From: Thiohalomonas denitrificans
GTDB lineage: Bacteria > Pseudomonadota > Gammaproteobacteria > Thiohalomonadales > Thiohalomonadaceae
Direction: 5' to 3'
NCBI RefSeq assembly: GCF_900102855.1
Contig: NZ_FMWD01000001.1
Coordinates: 76,766 to 140,765, forward strand
DNA length: 64,000 nt
The notes beneath the pieces were generated by a model. It did no database searches, had not been told where the DNA came from, and saw only the letters and a list, made by a program, of their open reading frames with translations. The translations under genes and the position numbers were made by a program. Numbering within the stretch: position 1 is the first letter of the stretch; the number at the start of each line of letters is the position of its first letter. Positions 1-9,721 of the stretch are shown here, piece after piece.

Positions 1-68
1 TTCCCCGTGTTCCCCGTGTTCCCCGTGTTCCCCGTGTTCCCCGTGCGCCCCGTGCGCCCCGTGGTCAA
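1..68. repeat. Right arm of a 9-nt-periodic palindromic element
   Basis: Five tandem copies of a 9-mer (TTCCCCGTG) are followed by two CGCCCCGTG units and the terminal GGTCAA. This matches the right arm of the palindromic family described at 24785, 31916 and 37369 (unit NNCYYYGYG ending GGTTAA). The left arm would lie outside the window. It has the most units of any arm seen here (about seven), which suggests slippage expansion. Confidence 0.75.
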
Positions 69-97
69 CCGCGATTCTCCAACTTTCCCGCAGACAC

Positions 98-124
98 AAA
101 AAAAGCCCGCAAGCGGGCTTTTTT
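98..124 (-). terminator. Rho-independent terminator of tRNA-Pro
   Basis: Read on the minus strand, a 6-bp GC stem (GCCCGC/GCGGGC, two-base loop) is followed by a run of T. It lies 54 bp past the 3' end of tRNA-Pro and closes the thrS-to-tRNA block. The flanking A and T runs make it potentially bidirectional. Confidence 0.85.
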
Positions 125-178
125 GACAGGGAGCAAACTGACCTAACAGGCTAGATTGGGGTAATTCCCTGATTGAAA

Positions 179-255
179 TGGTCGGAGCGGGGAGATTCGA
201 ACTCCCGACCCCCACAACCCCATTGTGGTGCGCTACCAGGCTGCGCTACGCTCCG
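179..255 (-). tRNA. tRNA-Pro (anticodon GGG)
   Basis: A full cloverleaf reads on the minus strand: 7-bp acceptor (CGGAGCG/CGCTCCG), anticodon stem CCACA/TGTGG, loop ATGGGGT giving anticodon GGG, T-loop TTCGAAT and an encoded CCA (179-181). The loop is identical to that of E. coli proL. A possible -10 (TATGAT, 286-291) lies upstream without a clear -35. Gene order ihfA-merR-tRNA-Pro is known from Pseudomonas-type genomes. The sequence between here and merR holds nothing else recognisable. Confidence 0.95.
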
Positions 256-325
256 AAAACCGGTTTTCCCATCGGGAAGCGCGGTATCATACACAACTCC
301 AGAACAAACCGAAACAGTGCATCGG

Positions 326-682
326 TCAGTGTTTCAGGATATCCAGTACCCCTTCAAGCTCCACGCGGATCTGGCGAATGATTTGTTGACTCTGCTGCGA
401 ATCGGCCTTGGCCGGCTCACTATCGAGTTGCTGCCGCGCCCCGCCTATCGTGAATCCCTGTTCATAGAGCAGGCTCCGGATCTGGCGGATCATCATGACA
501 TCCTGCCGCTGGTAGTAACGGCGATTGCCACGCCGCTTCACCGGCTTTAGCTGCGGGAACTCCTGCTCCCAATAGCGCAGCACGTGCGGTTTTACGGCAC
601 AGAGTTCACTGACTTCGCCGATGGCGAAGTAACGTTTCCCCGGGATGGGCGGAAGCTCGTTATTGTTGCTGGGTTCCAGCAT
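326..682 (-). CDS. MerR-family transcriptional regulator (short, no effector domain)
   Basis: 118 aa. Residues about 17-85 form a MerR winged helix-turn-helix ([12 protein letters not shown], then the wing RRGNRRYY). The remaining 30 residues are a short polar helix with no recognisable ligand or metal domain and no Cys cluster, so the inducer is unknown. The start overlaps the end of ihfA by 23 nt, which indicates translational coupling at the tail of the pheST-ihfA operon. This small MerR gene is conserved between ihfA and tRNA-Pro in many gammaproteobacteria, but its targets are not established. Family assignment is firm; function is open. Confidence 0.88.
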   Translation of the reverse strand: MLEPSNNNELPPIPGKRYFAIGEVSELCAVKPHVLRYWEQEFPQLKPVKRRGNRRYYQRQDVMMIRQIRSLLYEQGFTIGGARQQLDSEPAKADSQQSQQIIRQIRVELEGVLDILKH

Positions 683-962
683 AAGCCTCTACCCGCTGCT
701 TGAGTTTCTGACCCGGACGGAAGGTCACCACCCGCCGGGCTGTGATGGGGATCTCTTCGCCGGTTTTGGGGTTTCGACCCGGCCGCTGTTTCTTGTCACG
801 GAGATCGAAATTGCCAAAGCCTGACAGTTTGACTTGCTGTCCCTCTTCCAGTGCCCTCCGAATCTCCTCGAAGAACATTTCCACGAGCTCCTTTGCCTCG
901 CGTTTATTGAGGCCCAGCTCTTCGAATAATTGTTCCGCAATCGCTGCCTTGGTAAGCGCCAT
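660..962 (-). CDS. ihfA: Integration host factor subunit alpha
   Basis: 100 aa, normal length. It forms the IHF heterodimer with IhfB (encoded at 20242), which bends DNA sharply in recombination, replication and transcription complexes. The DNA-binding fold is seen as [12 protein letters not shown] followed by the beta-arm [12 protein letters not shown] with the intercalating proline. It starts 1 nt after the pheT stop codon, as in E. coli where ihfA follows pheT. No separate promoter is obvious, so it is probably transcribed with pheST. Confidence 0.97.
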   Translation of the reverse strand: MALTKAAIAEQLFEELGLNKREAKELVEMFFEEIRRALEEGQQVKLSGFGNFDLRDKKQRPGRNPKTGEEIPITARRVVTFRPGQKLKQRVEAYAGTQQQ

Positions 963-963
963 A

Positions 964-3342
964 TCACTCTCTCAATGAAGCGCCCAGCTGGTTGCCAAGC
1001 GTCGTCACTATTCCGTCAATAACGGCGTCGACTTCTTCATCGGTTAGAGTGCGTGATCGCGACTGCAAGGTCAAGCGCAAAGCGAGACTTTTTCTACTGG
1101 AATCAATATGTTCGCCTTCATACACATCGAAAAACTTTAACTCGCGCAGGATCTCGGGAGCGGCTGCGCGGGCGCACTCCACCACCTTTGCAGCCGGCAT
1201 GTCCCGCTCCACAACCACGGCGATATCACGGCGGATAGCCGGAAAACGCGACAATTCGTGGAATTGAGGCAGCCGTCCTTTGGTAACGGCATCAAGCCGT
1301 ACCTCAAAGACAAAGGCCCGTGCCGACAGGTCGAGGCTGGTTTCAACAGAGGGATGCAGCGCACCGATCCAGCCAATCGGCTCACCGTCGAGCCGGATGA
1401 GGGCCGACTGACCCGGATGCAGTGCCGGATGTTCAGCCGCTTCGAAAACCACATCTGCTGCGCGACCAGCCATCTGCAAGAGCTCCTCGACATCGCCTTT
1501 GATATCGAAGAAATCCACCGCACGATTTACAGTGCCCCACTGCTCAGGGAAGACGCTGCCGGCGACGATCCCGGCAAGCATGGGCTCCTGGCAGGTCTCT
1601 TCCTCCGACCGTCGGAACCGCAGTCCGGTCTCAAACAGACGAACACGCCCTTGCTGGCGATTCAGGTTGCGGACCAGGGCCGGGACCAGTCCTGACCAGA
1701 GCGTGGTGCGCATGACGGACAGATCTGCGGAAATGGGGTTGGCCAGCGGTATACCCTCGGCCTCCGGGTCCAGTGCCTGCTGAACACGGGGCTCGACAAA
1801 ACTGTAGGTAATCGCTTCCTGATAACCACGATCCACCAGCAGACGACGCAGATGCGTAAGCGGCACTTCAGCTTCAGGCTCGGTGCGCATGACCAGTGGC
1901 GCGTTCGGTACGCAACCCGCCAAGTTATTGTAGCCGACCACCCGCGCCACCTCTTCGATCAAATCCTCCTCGATACCGATGTCGAAGCGGAAGCTGGGGG
2001 GCGTGACCATCCAGCCGTCGTCTATCGAGGTCGCTTCCATCGCCAGACGCTCGAGCACGTCCTGGACCTGCTCGACCGGGATTTCGCTACCAAGTACCCG
2101 GGTTATCCGCTGGTGACGTAGCGCAACCGGCGTCCGCGCCGGCAGATACTCCTCGGAGACCACCTCAACGATAGGCCCCGGTTTACCGCCGGTAATCCCG
2201 AGCAGCAACTCTGTGGCGCGCTCTATCGCACGCTGCTGCAAATACGCGTCCACCCCGCGCTCGAATCGGTGAGACGAATCGGTGTGCAGACCGTATCCCC
2301 GCGCCCGTCCGGCGATCCGGGTGGGTTCGAAGAAGGCACTCTCCAGGAAGATATCCCGGGTCTGCTCCGAAACACCCGAAGCCTCTCCGCCCATGATGCC
2401 GGCCAGTGCCAGCGGCCCGCTACGGTCGGCAATGACCAGATCGACGCTGTCCAGTGTGATCTGTTCGCCCGTCAGCAACGCGAGGGTCTCCCCCTCCTTT
2501 GCCTTGCGCACCCAAATCCCGTCCTGGAGCCGATTCAGGTCGAAACCGTGCATCGGCTGGCCCAGTTCCAGCAACACGTAGTTGGTAACATCCACCACCG
2601 GCCCGAGCGACCGGATACCGCTGCGGCGCAATCGCTCACGCATCCAGACCGGGGTTTCAGTAGCGGCGTTGATCCCGCGGATGACCCTTCCCACATAGCG
2701 GGGGCAATCCACCGGCGCATCGACTTCAACCGGGAAGGCATCTTCGATGACCGAGCCGACACCTTCGGTGCGAGTCTCGTTGACGTCCAGCTGATTGAGG
2801 GCTCCCACCTCCCGAGCAATGCCGATAATGCTCAGGCAATCGGCGCGATTGGGGGTCAGACCCAGCTCGATGCAGACATCATCCAGGTCGAGATATTCAC
2901 GGAAGTTGGTGCCGACGGGTGCGTCGGCCGGCAGCTCCATCAACCCTTCAGCGGCCTCGGCCAACCCCAGCTCTTTGGCGGAGCAGAGCATCCCCCGGGA
3001 GGGGACTCCACGGAGCTTGGCCTTTTTGATCTTGAAGTCGCCGGGCAGGCGCGCGCCGACCACGGCAGTCGGGGCGTGCATGCCCTTGTAGACGTTGGAG
3101 GCGCCACAGACGATGTCCAGAGGCTCACCCTCGCCCACGTCCACTTTACACACCCGTAGCTTGTCGGCGTCGGGATGCGTCTCCACTTCGATGACATGCC
3201 CCACCACTACGCCCTCGAATGCCGGCGCGACCGGGTCGATCGCATCCACCTCCAGGCCTGCCATCGTCAACTGGTCGGCCAGTTCCCGGGTCGATACCCG
3301 GGGGTCAACCCACTCCCGCAACCACTTCTCGCTGAATCGCAT
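964..3342 (-). CDS. pheT: Phenylalanyl-tRNA synthetase beta subunit
   Basis: 792 aa, typical for bacterial PheT. It pairs with PheS as the alpha2beta2 enzyme that charges tRNA-Phe. Domains in order: an EMAP-like tRNA-binding domain near residues 40-150 ([18 protein letters not shown]), the B3/B4 editing region near 210-370, a B5 domain near 405-470, a catalytic-like core, and the C-terminal anticodon-binding FDX-ACB domain from about 698 ([17 protein letters not shown]). It lies 38 nt after pheS on the same strand and 1 nt before ihfA. No truncation or frameshift is seen. Confidence 0.98.
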   Translation of the reverse strand: MRFSEKWLREWVDPRVSTRELADQLTMAGLEVDAIDPVAPAFEGVVVGHVIEVETHPDADKLRVCKVDVGEGEPLDIVCGASNVYKGMHAPTAVVGARLPGDFKIKKAKLRGVPSRGMLCSAKELGLAEAAEGLMELPADAPVGTNFREYLDLDDVCIELGLTPNRADCLSIIGIAREVGALNQLDVNETRTEGVGSVIEDAFPVEVDAPVDCPRYVGRVIRGINAATETPVWMRERLRRSGIRSLGPVVDVTNYVLLELGQPMHGFDLNRLQDGIWVRKAKEGETLALLTGEQITLDSVDLVIADRSGPLALAGIMGGEASGVSEQTRDIFLESAFFEPTRIAGRARGYGLHTDSSHRFERGVDAYLQQRAIERATELLLGITGGKPGPIVEVVSEEYLPARTPVALRHQRITRVLGSEIPVEQVQDVLERLAMEATSIDDGWMVTPPSFRFDIGIEEDLIEEVARVVGYNNLAGCVPNAPLVMRTEPEAEVPLTHLRRLLVDRGYQEAITYSFVEPRVQQALDPEAEGIPLANPISADLSVMRTTLWSGLVPALVRNLNRQQGRVRLFETGLRFRRSEEETCQEPMLAGIVAGSVFPEQWGTVNRAVDFFDIKGDVEELLQMAGRAADVVFEAAEHPALHPGQSALIRLDGEPIGWIGALHPSVETSLDLSARAFVFEVRLDAVTKGRLPQFHELSRFPAIRRDIAVVVERDMPAAKVVECARAAAPEILRELKFFDVYEGEHIDSSRKSLALRLTLQSRSRTLTDEEVDAVIDGIVTTLGNQLGASLRE

Positions 3343-3380
3343 AGGTTCGAATCTTGTATCGTTTAATCAGGGGTCCGGGT

Positions 3381-4415
<1,035 letters not shown>

Positions 4416-4443
4416 TTAAATGACGCGGACATAACCGGCACCC

Positions 4444-4483
4444 AAACAGAAAAGGGGAAGGCACGGCAGCCTTCCCCTTTTCT
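4444..4483 (-). terminator. Terminator-like hairpin between rplT and pheS
   Basis: On the minus strand a perfect stem (GGGGAAGGC/GCCTTCCCC, 6-nt loop, extended by flanking A and T bases) is followed by TTTTCTGTTT. It lies between rplT and pheS, where E. coli has the pheM attenuator. I see no short Phe-rich reading frame in the 119-nt gap, so a leader-peptide mechanism is not supported. It is most simply a partial terminator that lowers pheST relative to the ribosomal proteins. Confidence 0.7.
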
Positions 4484-4519
4484 CGATCCGGTGCGGGACC
4501 GTCCCGGCAAAGATGCGGT

Positions 4520-4879
4520 TTACGCTGCCAGCGCCGCCTTCGCCTTCTCCGCCAAGGCGCCAAAAGCAGCCTTGTCGAAAACTGCGATATCGGCGAGCAC
4601 CTTGCGATCGACTTCCACGTTGGCTTTCTTCAGGCCGTTGATGAAGCGACTGTAGGAGAGTCCGCACTCGCGCGAAGCCGCATTGATACGCACGATCCAC
4701 AGGTTGCGGAACTGGCGTTTACGCTGGCGGCGATCGCGATAAGCGTACTGACCGGCCTTGATGACCGCCTGTTTGGCAACACGGAAAACGTTCTTGCGAC
4801 GACCGTAGTAACCCTTCGCCTGGGCAAGAATCTTTTTGTGCTTGGCGCGTGCGTTAACGCCACGTTTAACTCTGGGCAT
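4520..4879 (-). CDS. rplT: 50S ribosomal protein L20
   Basis: 119 aa, standard length. L20 binds 23S rRNA and is needed early in 50S assembly. The highly basic N-terminal helix ([16 protein letters not shown]) and the conserved core ([19 protein letters not shown]) are present. It follows rpmI by 17 nt. In E. coli L20 represses its own operon by binding the leader upstream of rpmI; the 98-nt infC-rpmI gap here could hold such a site, but I cannot fold it reliably by eye. Confidence 0.98.
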   Translation of the reverse strand: MPRVKRGVNARAKHKKILAQAKGYYGRRKNVFRVAKQAVIKAGQYAYRDRRQRKRQFRNLWIVRINAASRECGLSYSRFINGLKKANVEVDRKVLADIAVFDKAAFGALAEKAKAALAA

Positions 4880-4896
4880 TGCTCGTCATCTCCCCT

Positions 4897-5094
4897 TTAG
4901 CTGTACGGAAGCATTTTCGCCACGAGACGAACATCCGCCTCATGAACCGTGCTGGGTGAACGCAGTTGGCGTTTCCGCTTCGTGCTCTTCTTGGTGAGGA
5001 TATGACGGCGGTGCGACTGGTTACGCTTGAACCCGCCCGAGGCGGTGCGCTTGAAGCGCTTGGCCGCGCCGCGGTTGGTCTTGATTTTCGGCAT
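4897..5094 (-). CDS. rpmI: 50S ribosomal protein L35
   Basis: 65 aa, highly basic, with the conserved opening [15 protein letters not shown] and the [15 protein letters not shown] core. It is a small late-binding 50S protein. It lies between infC (98 nt upstream) and rplT (17 nt downstream), the invariant gammaproteobacterial order. Confidence 0.97.
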   Translation of the reverse strand: MPKIKTNRGAAKRFKRTASGGFKRNQSHRRHILTKKSTKRKRQLRSPSTVHEADVRLVAKMLPYS

Positions 5095-5192
5095 GTCTTT
5101 TCCTAACTCCGCATTTTCATTCTAGTACGCGTACGTTTTCGACCGGACACCTTGCAGCGGACGGTAGCACGCAGTGGATAGGCAACGGCTGC

Positions 5193-5717
5193 CTATTGCT
5201 TCTTCTTGGGGACGATAATCATGATCATTTGCCGCCCCTCCATCTTCGGGAACTGCTCGACGACCCCGAGACCCTCGAGATCCGCTTCAACCCGTTTCAG
5301 GAGTTTGCGACCCAGATCCTGATGGGCCATTTCACGACCACGGAACCGTAGCGTGACCTTGACCCTGTCCCCTGCTTCAAGGAAACGCACCAGGTTGCGC
5401 AGTTTTACCTGGTAGTCTCCAATGTCCGTTCCCGGACGGAATTTCACTTCCTTTAACTGGACCTGCTTCTGCTTCTTTTTGGCCGCCTGTTTCTTCTTGT
5501 TCTCTTCGAAGATGAATTTGCCGTGATCCATGATACGGCAAACCGGCGGTTTAGCCTCGGGGGCCACTTCCACCAAATCCATGTCCACTTCGGCGGCGGC
5601 GCTTAACGCCTCCTCGATGGGCACAACTCCGACCTGATTGGAATCCTGATCTATGAGGCGGACTTCAGGTACTCTGATCTGATCGTTCAGACGCACCTGT
5701 TTATCTTTGGCAGCGAT
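5193..5717 (-). CDS. infC: Translation initiation factor IF-3, rare ATC start
   Basis: IF-3 binds the 30S subunit and rejects non-canonical initiation. The N-domain ([13 protein letters not shown]), linker helix ([15 protein letters not shown]) and C-domain ([30 protein letters not shown]) are all present. An in-frame GTG at 5696 gives 167 aa with no Shine-Dalgarno. Extending to the in-frame ATC at 5717 adds MAAKDKQ, gives 174 aa (E. coli: 180), and places GGAGGG (5730-5725) at a 7-nt spacing. E. coli infC starts at the rare AUU, which lets IF-3 repress its own synthesis; ATC here fits that scheme. The upstream gene thrS stops 3 nt before. Confidence 0.93.
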   Translation of the reverse strand: MAAKDKQVRLNDQIRVPEVRLIDQDSNQVGVVPIEEALSAAAEVDMDLVEVAPEAKPPVCRIMDHGKFIFEENKKKQAAKKKQKQVQLKEVKFRPGTDIGDYQVKLRNLVRFLEAGDRVKVTLRFRGREMAHQDLGRKLLKRVEADLEGLGVVEQFPKMEGRQMIMIIVPKKKQ

Positions 5718-5730
5718 CCTTTAACCCTCC
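5715..5730 (-). promoter_or_regulatory. infC ribosome binding site and ATC start codon
   Basis: On the minus strand GGAGGG (5730-5725) overlaps the last thrS codons and stop, followed by TTAAAGG and the codon ATC (5717-5715). The spacing is optimal for ATC and too long (28 nt) for the GTG at 5696. IF-3 is known to discriminate against initiation at AUU, AUC and AUA, so this start codon is the predicted site of autogenous control. Confidence 0.8.
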
Positions 5731-7646
5731 AAAACATTACGACCGCGGCTTGCGATCTCGGCGGCCAGACCTTCGGCAAAGTCGTCAACCGACATGGAGC
5801 CCAGGTCCTTACCACCACGCGTGCGCACGGCCACAGTTCTATTTTCGACTTCTCGATCCCCGATCACGAGCAAATAGGGGACCCGTTGCAGCGTGTGCTC
5901 CCGAATTTTAAAGCCGATTTTCTCGTTTCTCAAGTCGGTTTTCACCCGAAGGCCACTATTTTCAAGAACTTTGGCAATTTCGGCGACAAAATCGGCCTGT
6001 TTATCGGTAATATTGGCCGCCACCACCTGCACGGGAGCGAGCCAGGTGGGGAATTGACCGGCATAGTGCTCAATGAGAATGCCGATAAATCGCTCCAGAG
6101 ACCCCAGGATGGCCCGGTGCAACATTACGGGCACCTGTTTATCGCCATCCTCATCGATGTAGTGTGCCCCCAGGCGGCCCGGCATGGAGAAATCGACCTG
6201 GATGGTACCGCACTGCCAGACCCGCTCCAGGCAGTCCTTGAGCGAAAACTCGATTTTTGGGCCATAGAATGCCCCCTCGCCCGGCTGCAGGTCCCATTCC
6301 AGGTTCTTGTCATTCAGGGCGCGCTCCAGGGCATGCTCCGCCTTGTCCCAGACCTCATCGGAACCGACCCGCTGCTCGGGGCGGGTCGAGAGCTTGATGA
6401 TGACATCCGTGAAGCCGAAGTCTGCATAGACCTGATGCAGGAGGTCGATAAACGCCGACACCTCCTCCTGAATTTGCTTTTCGGTACAGAAGATATGGGC
6501 ATCGTCCTGCGTGAAGCCGCGCACCCGCATCAGACCGTGCAGAGTACCGGAAGGCTCATTTCGATGACAGGAGCCGAACTCCGCCATGCGCAGGGGCAAA
6601 TCCCGGTAGCTCTTGAGCCCCTGATTGAAGATCTGCAGATGGCAGGGACAGTTCATCGGTTTGATAGCGAAAGTCCGCTTCTCCGATTCGGTGGTGAACA
6701 TGTCCTCGCGGAACTTCTCCCAGTGCCCCGACTTTTCCCACAGGGAGCGATCGGCGAGCAACGGGGTACGCACTTCCTGATAGCTGTGCCGGCGCAGCAC
6801 CTGGCGGATGTACTGCTCCACCTGCTGATAGAGTATCCAGCCACGGTCATGCCAGAACACCATGCCCGGGGCCTCTTCCTGGGTGTGGAAGAGCTCCTGC
6901 TGGCGGCCGATCTTGCGATGATCGCGCTTCTCCGCCTCTTCCAGACGGTGCAGGTACTGCTTCAACTCCTTTTTATTGCGCCACGCCGTCCCGTAGATGC
7001 GCTGCAGCATCTCGTTACTGGAGTCGCCGCGCCAGTAAGCACCGGCCAGCTTCATCAGCTTGAAGGCCTTCAGTTTGCCGGTAGAGGGCACATGCGGACC
7101 ACGACACAGGTCGACGAAGTCACCCTGCCGGTAGAGCGAGATGTCTTCGCCTTTGGGGATCTCTTCAATGATTTCGGCCTTGTACTGCTCTCCGACGCTG
7201 CGGAAAAACTCCACGGCCTCATCCCTCGGCATCACGTCGCGCTGGACGGGGAGGTCCTCCTGAGCCAGCTCCGACATCCGCTTCTCGATGGCCTGCAGGT
7301 CTTCCGGCGTGAAGCTCTTCTCCCGGGCGAAATCATAATAGAAGCCGTCCTCGACCACCGGACCGATGGTCACCTGGGTTTCGGGGAAGAGCTCCTTGAC
7401 GGCCTGGGCCAGGAGGTGTGCGGTGGAGTGCCGGATAACATCCAGCCCTGCCTCATCCTTTTCGGTGACGATCGCCAGTTCGGCATCATGATCGATCGTA
7501 AAATCCGTATCCACCAACCGACCATCCACCTTGCCCGCCAACGCCGCCTTGGCAAGGCCGGGGCCTATGCCGGCGGCAACATCATGGACCGAGACGGGGT
7601 GGTCGAATTCGCGCTGTGAGCCGTCGGGGAGGGTAATCGTGGGCAT
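5721..7646 (-). CDS. thrS: Threonyl-tRNA synthetase
   Basis: 641 aa (E. coli 642). It charges tRNA-Thr and edits Ser-tRNA-Thr. The TGS domain occupies residues 1-61; the editing domain carries HSTAH (H73 and H77) and CRGPH near 180; the class II core has the zinc ligands in NCPCHL and the motif 2 region ([16 protein letters not shown]); the C-terminal anticodon-binding domain starts near 540 ([14 protein letters not shown]). AGGAAG precedes the ATG. A leader hairpin (7671-7691) mimics a tRNA-Thr anticodon arm and predicts autogenous repression. First gene of the operon. Confidence 0.98.
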   Translation of the reverse strand: MPTITLPDGSQREFDHPVSVHDVAAGIGPGLAKAALAGKVDGRLVDTDFTIDHDAELAIVTEKDEAGLDVIRHSTAHLLAQAVKELFPETQVTIGPVVEDGFYYDFAREKSFTPEDLQAIEKRMSELAQEDLPVQRDVMPRDEAVEFFRSVGEQYKAEIIEEIPKGEDISLYRQGDFVDLCRGPHVPSTGKLKAFKLMKLAGAYWRGDSSNEMLQRIYGTAWRNKKELKQYLHRLEEAEKRDHRKIGRQQELFHTQEEAPGMVFWHDRGWILYQQVEQYIRQVLRRHSYQEVRTPLLADRSLWEKSGHWEKFREDMFTTESEKRTFAIKPMNCPCHLQIFNQGLKSYRDLPLRMAEFGSCHRNEPSGTLHGLMRVRGFTQDDAHIFCTEKQIQEEVSAFIDLLHQVYADFGFTDVIIKLSTRPEQRVGSDEVWDKAEHALERALNDKNLEWDLQPGEGAFYGPKIEFSLKDCLERVWQCGTIQVDFSMPGRLGAHYIDEDGDKQVPVMLHRAILGSLERFIGILIEHYAGQFPTWLAPVQVVAANITDKQADFVAEIAKVLENSGLRVKTDLRNEKIGFKIREHTLQRVPYLLVIGDREVENRTVAVRTRGGKDLGSMSVDDFAEGLAAEIASRGRNVLEG

Positions 7647-7670
7647 GGAATCTTCCTGTCAGTTTCAGTG

Positions 7671-7691
7671 GTGGTCCATACGAGAGACCAC
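7671..7691 (-). promoter_or_regulatory. thrS translational operator, tRNA-Thr anticodon-arm mimic
   Basis: On the minus strand GTGGTC (7691-7686) pairs perfectly with GACCAC (7676-7671), closed further by a T.G wobble, leaving a 7-nt loop CTCGTAT. Numbered as an anticodon loop this is C32 T33 C34 G35 T36 A37 T38: the invariant U33, the Thr anticodon CGU and a purine at 37. It lies 25-45 nt before the thrS ATG, next to the Shine-Dalgarno. In E. coli ThrRS binds a comparable hairpin upstream of thrS and blocks ribosome loading. The sequence is seen directly; the role is inferred from that system. Confidence 0.72.
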
Positions 7692-7704
7692 GTGAGGGCG
7701 AAAT

Positions 7705-7736
7705 AAAAAGCACCGGGCCTGAGCACAGTGCTTTTT
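7705..7736 (-). terminator. Terminator or attenuator hairpin in the thrS leader
   Basis: A stem AAAAAGCACTG/CGGTGCTTTTT (one wobble pair) with a 10-nt loop and flanking T runs can be read on either strand. It lies downstream of the likely thrS promoter and upstream of the anticodon-mimic hairpin. It may end xrtA transcripts, attenuate thrS, or be a second arm of the thrS operator. I cannot tell which from sequence alone. Confidence 0.55.
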
Positions 7737-7801
7737 TAGCCGATTCGGAGGCTCGCGGCTTTTCCGCCTGAAGCCTTCCCGGCGGATATTCGGCCGACGA
7801 G

Positions 7802-7829
7802 TTTATCGTCCCGGCTGATTGACTGTCAA
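7802..7829 (-). promoter_or_regulatory. Sigma-70 promoter for the thrS operon
   Basis: On the minus strand a perfect -35 TTGACA (7829-7824) is followed 16 bp later by GATAAA (7807-7802), which matches four of six -10 positions. Transcription would start near 7795 and give a leader of about 150 nt containing both hairpins above. The remaining gap up to the xrtA stop (7830-7950) holds nothing I recognise. Confidence 0.6.
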
Positions 7830-7950
7830 AGCGGAAGGAGGAAACGGGTACAACTTTGATGCCAGTCGTTGATCAGGTGGTCGGCCGCACGACGGCAGGG
7901 GGGCAGGCAGAGCAGCATCCATGTCGCAGTTACCGATGGACCCGGGCCGA

Positions 7951-9396
7951 TCAATGTCCCAGTCCAAGTTCGAGGGATTCCCAGACCGTGCGCAGATCCG
8001 TCCGCGCCCTATCGGCCTGCAGACCGATCGGCGTAGAGAGTGCCACGACACCGACGTAGGGCGAGCCATTCAGCAGCGCCCCCGCTTCGAGCAGCTTGGC
8101 TTTGACACGGCTTCCCGAGCAACCGCCAGGAACACAGTACCCGTACCAGACCATCCGCTGCAGACCGGATTTTCGGATAATCAGCTCCTGTAGCGGAATG
8201 TCCGGCCCGACCGGGTGTTCGGCAACGGGGTGCCAGGAGTCGCTGAACATCTGCTGCGACGCACTGGTGTAATCACCACCACTACCCACCAGAAAGGCCG
8301 CCGCATAGACTTCGACGGCGCTGCCTTCAATCGCCAGCCGAAGCTCGATGTCCTCGGCGACGCCGGTCAGGGCCGGACTCCAGTTCACGTCCGGCGCGCT
8401 GTTCAGTTCCTCATAGGAAGTGGAGAGAGTCAGCTCGCCACCGGTGCCACGGTCGGCGACCGGATAGGGGATTACGGATGCAGCGGCCATCGCGATGGCG
8501 GCCAGCCCGATGATCCGATACCCGGTTCCCCCATCGCCCCCTGCCTGCTCGATCCCGAACTCCGGCTCCCAGGCTTCGCCCCAGCGCCGACCAGCCGCAA
8601 ACAGCAGGAACATCGCGAAAAAATAGATGAACCAGCCCCAGCTGTAATGGTCCTGTACGATTTGCGCCTCGATGCCGAACCACTGCCCGAGCCCCACCAC
8701 GCCAGCGGCCCGAAACGCATTGGCCAGCACCGCGACCACCAGGGCGGCCACCATAAAGAGCACCCGTCGCCGAAGGCTGGTGTAGGTGAAGTAGGCATAA
8801 AGAAGGGCCAGCGGAAAGGTCGCCTTGAGGAAACGCCAGCCGGCACAGGTCTCGGCGACTTTGAAATCGCCGGCCGGGGTAGACAGCATATAGCCCTCCC
8901 AGACCACCGGTACGCCGATTGCATGCAGCAGGAAGACCGAAATACCGGCGGTAATGTCCTGCAGCCAGGTCACGGGAGGCTCATGCAGCGGCAGCGCCAG
9001 GAACAGGAACGCGAGGGGAAATGCCAGCGCCTTGACAAAACTCGTGCCGTACAGCGTCCACACACCCGCGACAACCGTAAGAAACAGCAGGTAGTTCTCG
9101 GCAGTTTCAAGGGCCAACAGGTGGGCCAGCTTCCAGGCCAGCCCGAGTGCAAGCAGAACCACCGTCAGCAGGGGCACCGGTTTGATGGCGACCCGGGCCA
9201 AGCGTTGCCGATCCCGCCACACAAGACCCGCCGCGATCAGTGTGATGAGAAACCCCTGGCTATAGTGCCCCTGCCACTGCGCGACCAGTGACGCCAGCGA
9301 AGAGAAGTGCAGTGCAGCAATCAACGCAAGCAGGACCACTCCAGGAATGGCCCGATGGCTGGAATTCAACACTCTGCGGCTAGTGTACTGTTGCAT
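7951..9396 (-). CDS. xrtA: Exosortase A with fused EpsI-type C-terminal domain
   Basis: Polytopic inner-membrane cysteine protease that processes PEP-CTERM proteins. From the ATG at 9396 it is 481 aa. Residues 15-270 hold about eight hydrophobic segments with the exosortase triad: Cys184 (ETCAGWR), Arg229 (NAFRAAG) and His250 (QDHYSWGW). Residues about 310-480 resemble the EpsI (DUF3485) domain often fused to XrtA. The frame stays open to 9681, but those 95 codons lie inside a MITE and look non-native. A GTG at 9372, just downstream of the MITE, is an alternative start; none has a good Shine-Dalgarno. No PEP-CTERM substrate or polysaccharide locus lies in the window. Confidence 0.9.
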   Translation of the reverse strand: MQQYTSRRVLNSSHRAIPGVVLLALIAALHFSSLASLVAQWQGHYSQGFLITLIAAGLVWRDRQRLARVAIKPVPLLTVVLLALGLAWKLAHLLALETAENYLLFLTVVAGVWTLYGTSFVKALAFPLAFLFLALPLHEPPVTWLQDITAGISVFLLHAIGVPVVWEGYMLSTPAGDFKVAETCAGWRFLKATFPLALLYAYFTYTSLRRRVLFMVAALVVAVLANAFRAAGVVGLGQWFGIEAQIVQDHYSWGWFIYFFAMFLLFAAGRRWGEAWEPEFGIEQAGGDGGTGYRIIGLAAIAMAAASVIPYPVADRGTGGELTLSTSYEELNSAPDVNWSPALTGVAEDIELRLAIEGSAVEVYAAAFLVGSGGDYTSASQQMFSDSWHPVAEHPVGPDIPLQELIIRKSGLQRMVWYGYCVPGGCSGSRVKAKLLEAGALLNGSPYVGVVALSTPIGLQADRARTDLRTVWESLELGLGH

Positions 9397-9700
9397 GCTT
9401 GGCGGTGCTTTCAGCGAGCCGCTGGCCGGCCAGATGCAAGGCGCGTTTCGCAGGGAATGGTGTGCCCTTTGAAGTGCAGGGACGCACAAATGCCGCGGGC
9501 GCATGGATGCGCAAGAGCGGCCCAAGAAACGCAACGCCGCAGATGGCCGGCCAGCGGCTCGCCCGGAGGGAGCCCCCCAAAAACGCCATGACGGCGTTGC
9601 AGCGCTTGACAAGGGAATAACCATTGCCTGCGCGCTGCGCCTTGTCCTGACGTTTTTGGGTGACTCTGAAAGTATCGCCAAGCATGCAACAGTACACTAG
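9380..9700. mobile_element. MITE-like element with 35-bp terminal inverted repeats
   Basis: The ends (9380-9414 and the complement of 9666-9700) match at 33 of 35 positions, starting CTAGTGTACTGTTGCATGC. Inside are two further inverted repeats: 9414-9432 with 9544-9562 (19 bp), and one near 9579-9660 (CCCAAAAACG with CGTTTTTGGG). No transposase frame is present. Both ends carry CTAG, so a TA duplication inside CTAG, as for IS630-type transposases, is plausible. It separates prsT from xrtA and reaches into the xrtA 5' end. Family assignment is an inference. Confidence 0.8.
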
Positions 9701-9721
9701 TCTCAATAGCCGCCTCGGCGT

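Noticed and set aside
1-60. Regular 9-nt repeats at the left edge looking like a CRISPR array
   Set aside because: Units are 9 nt with no spacers of 25-40 nt and match the arms of the palindromic family elsewhere in the window.
5886-7619. A 577-codon open frame on the plus strand opposite thrS
   Set aside because: It is antisense to a fully conserved synthetase, has no recognisable domain, and such long shadow frames are expected at high GC.
7647-7950. T-box riboswitch upstream of thrS
   Set aside because: No T-box core (AGGGTGGnACCGCG-like) is present; the anticodon-like hairpin near the start codon fits a ThrRS translational operator better, and T-boxes are typical of Firmicutes.
9397-9681. 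N-terminal 95 codons of the extended exosortase frame
   Set aside because: They lie wholly inside the MITE, are Arg/Pro/Ser-rich and unlike exosortase N-termini; treated as non-native, although use of a MITE start cannot be excluded.
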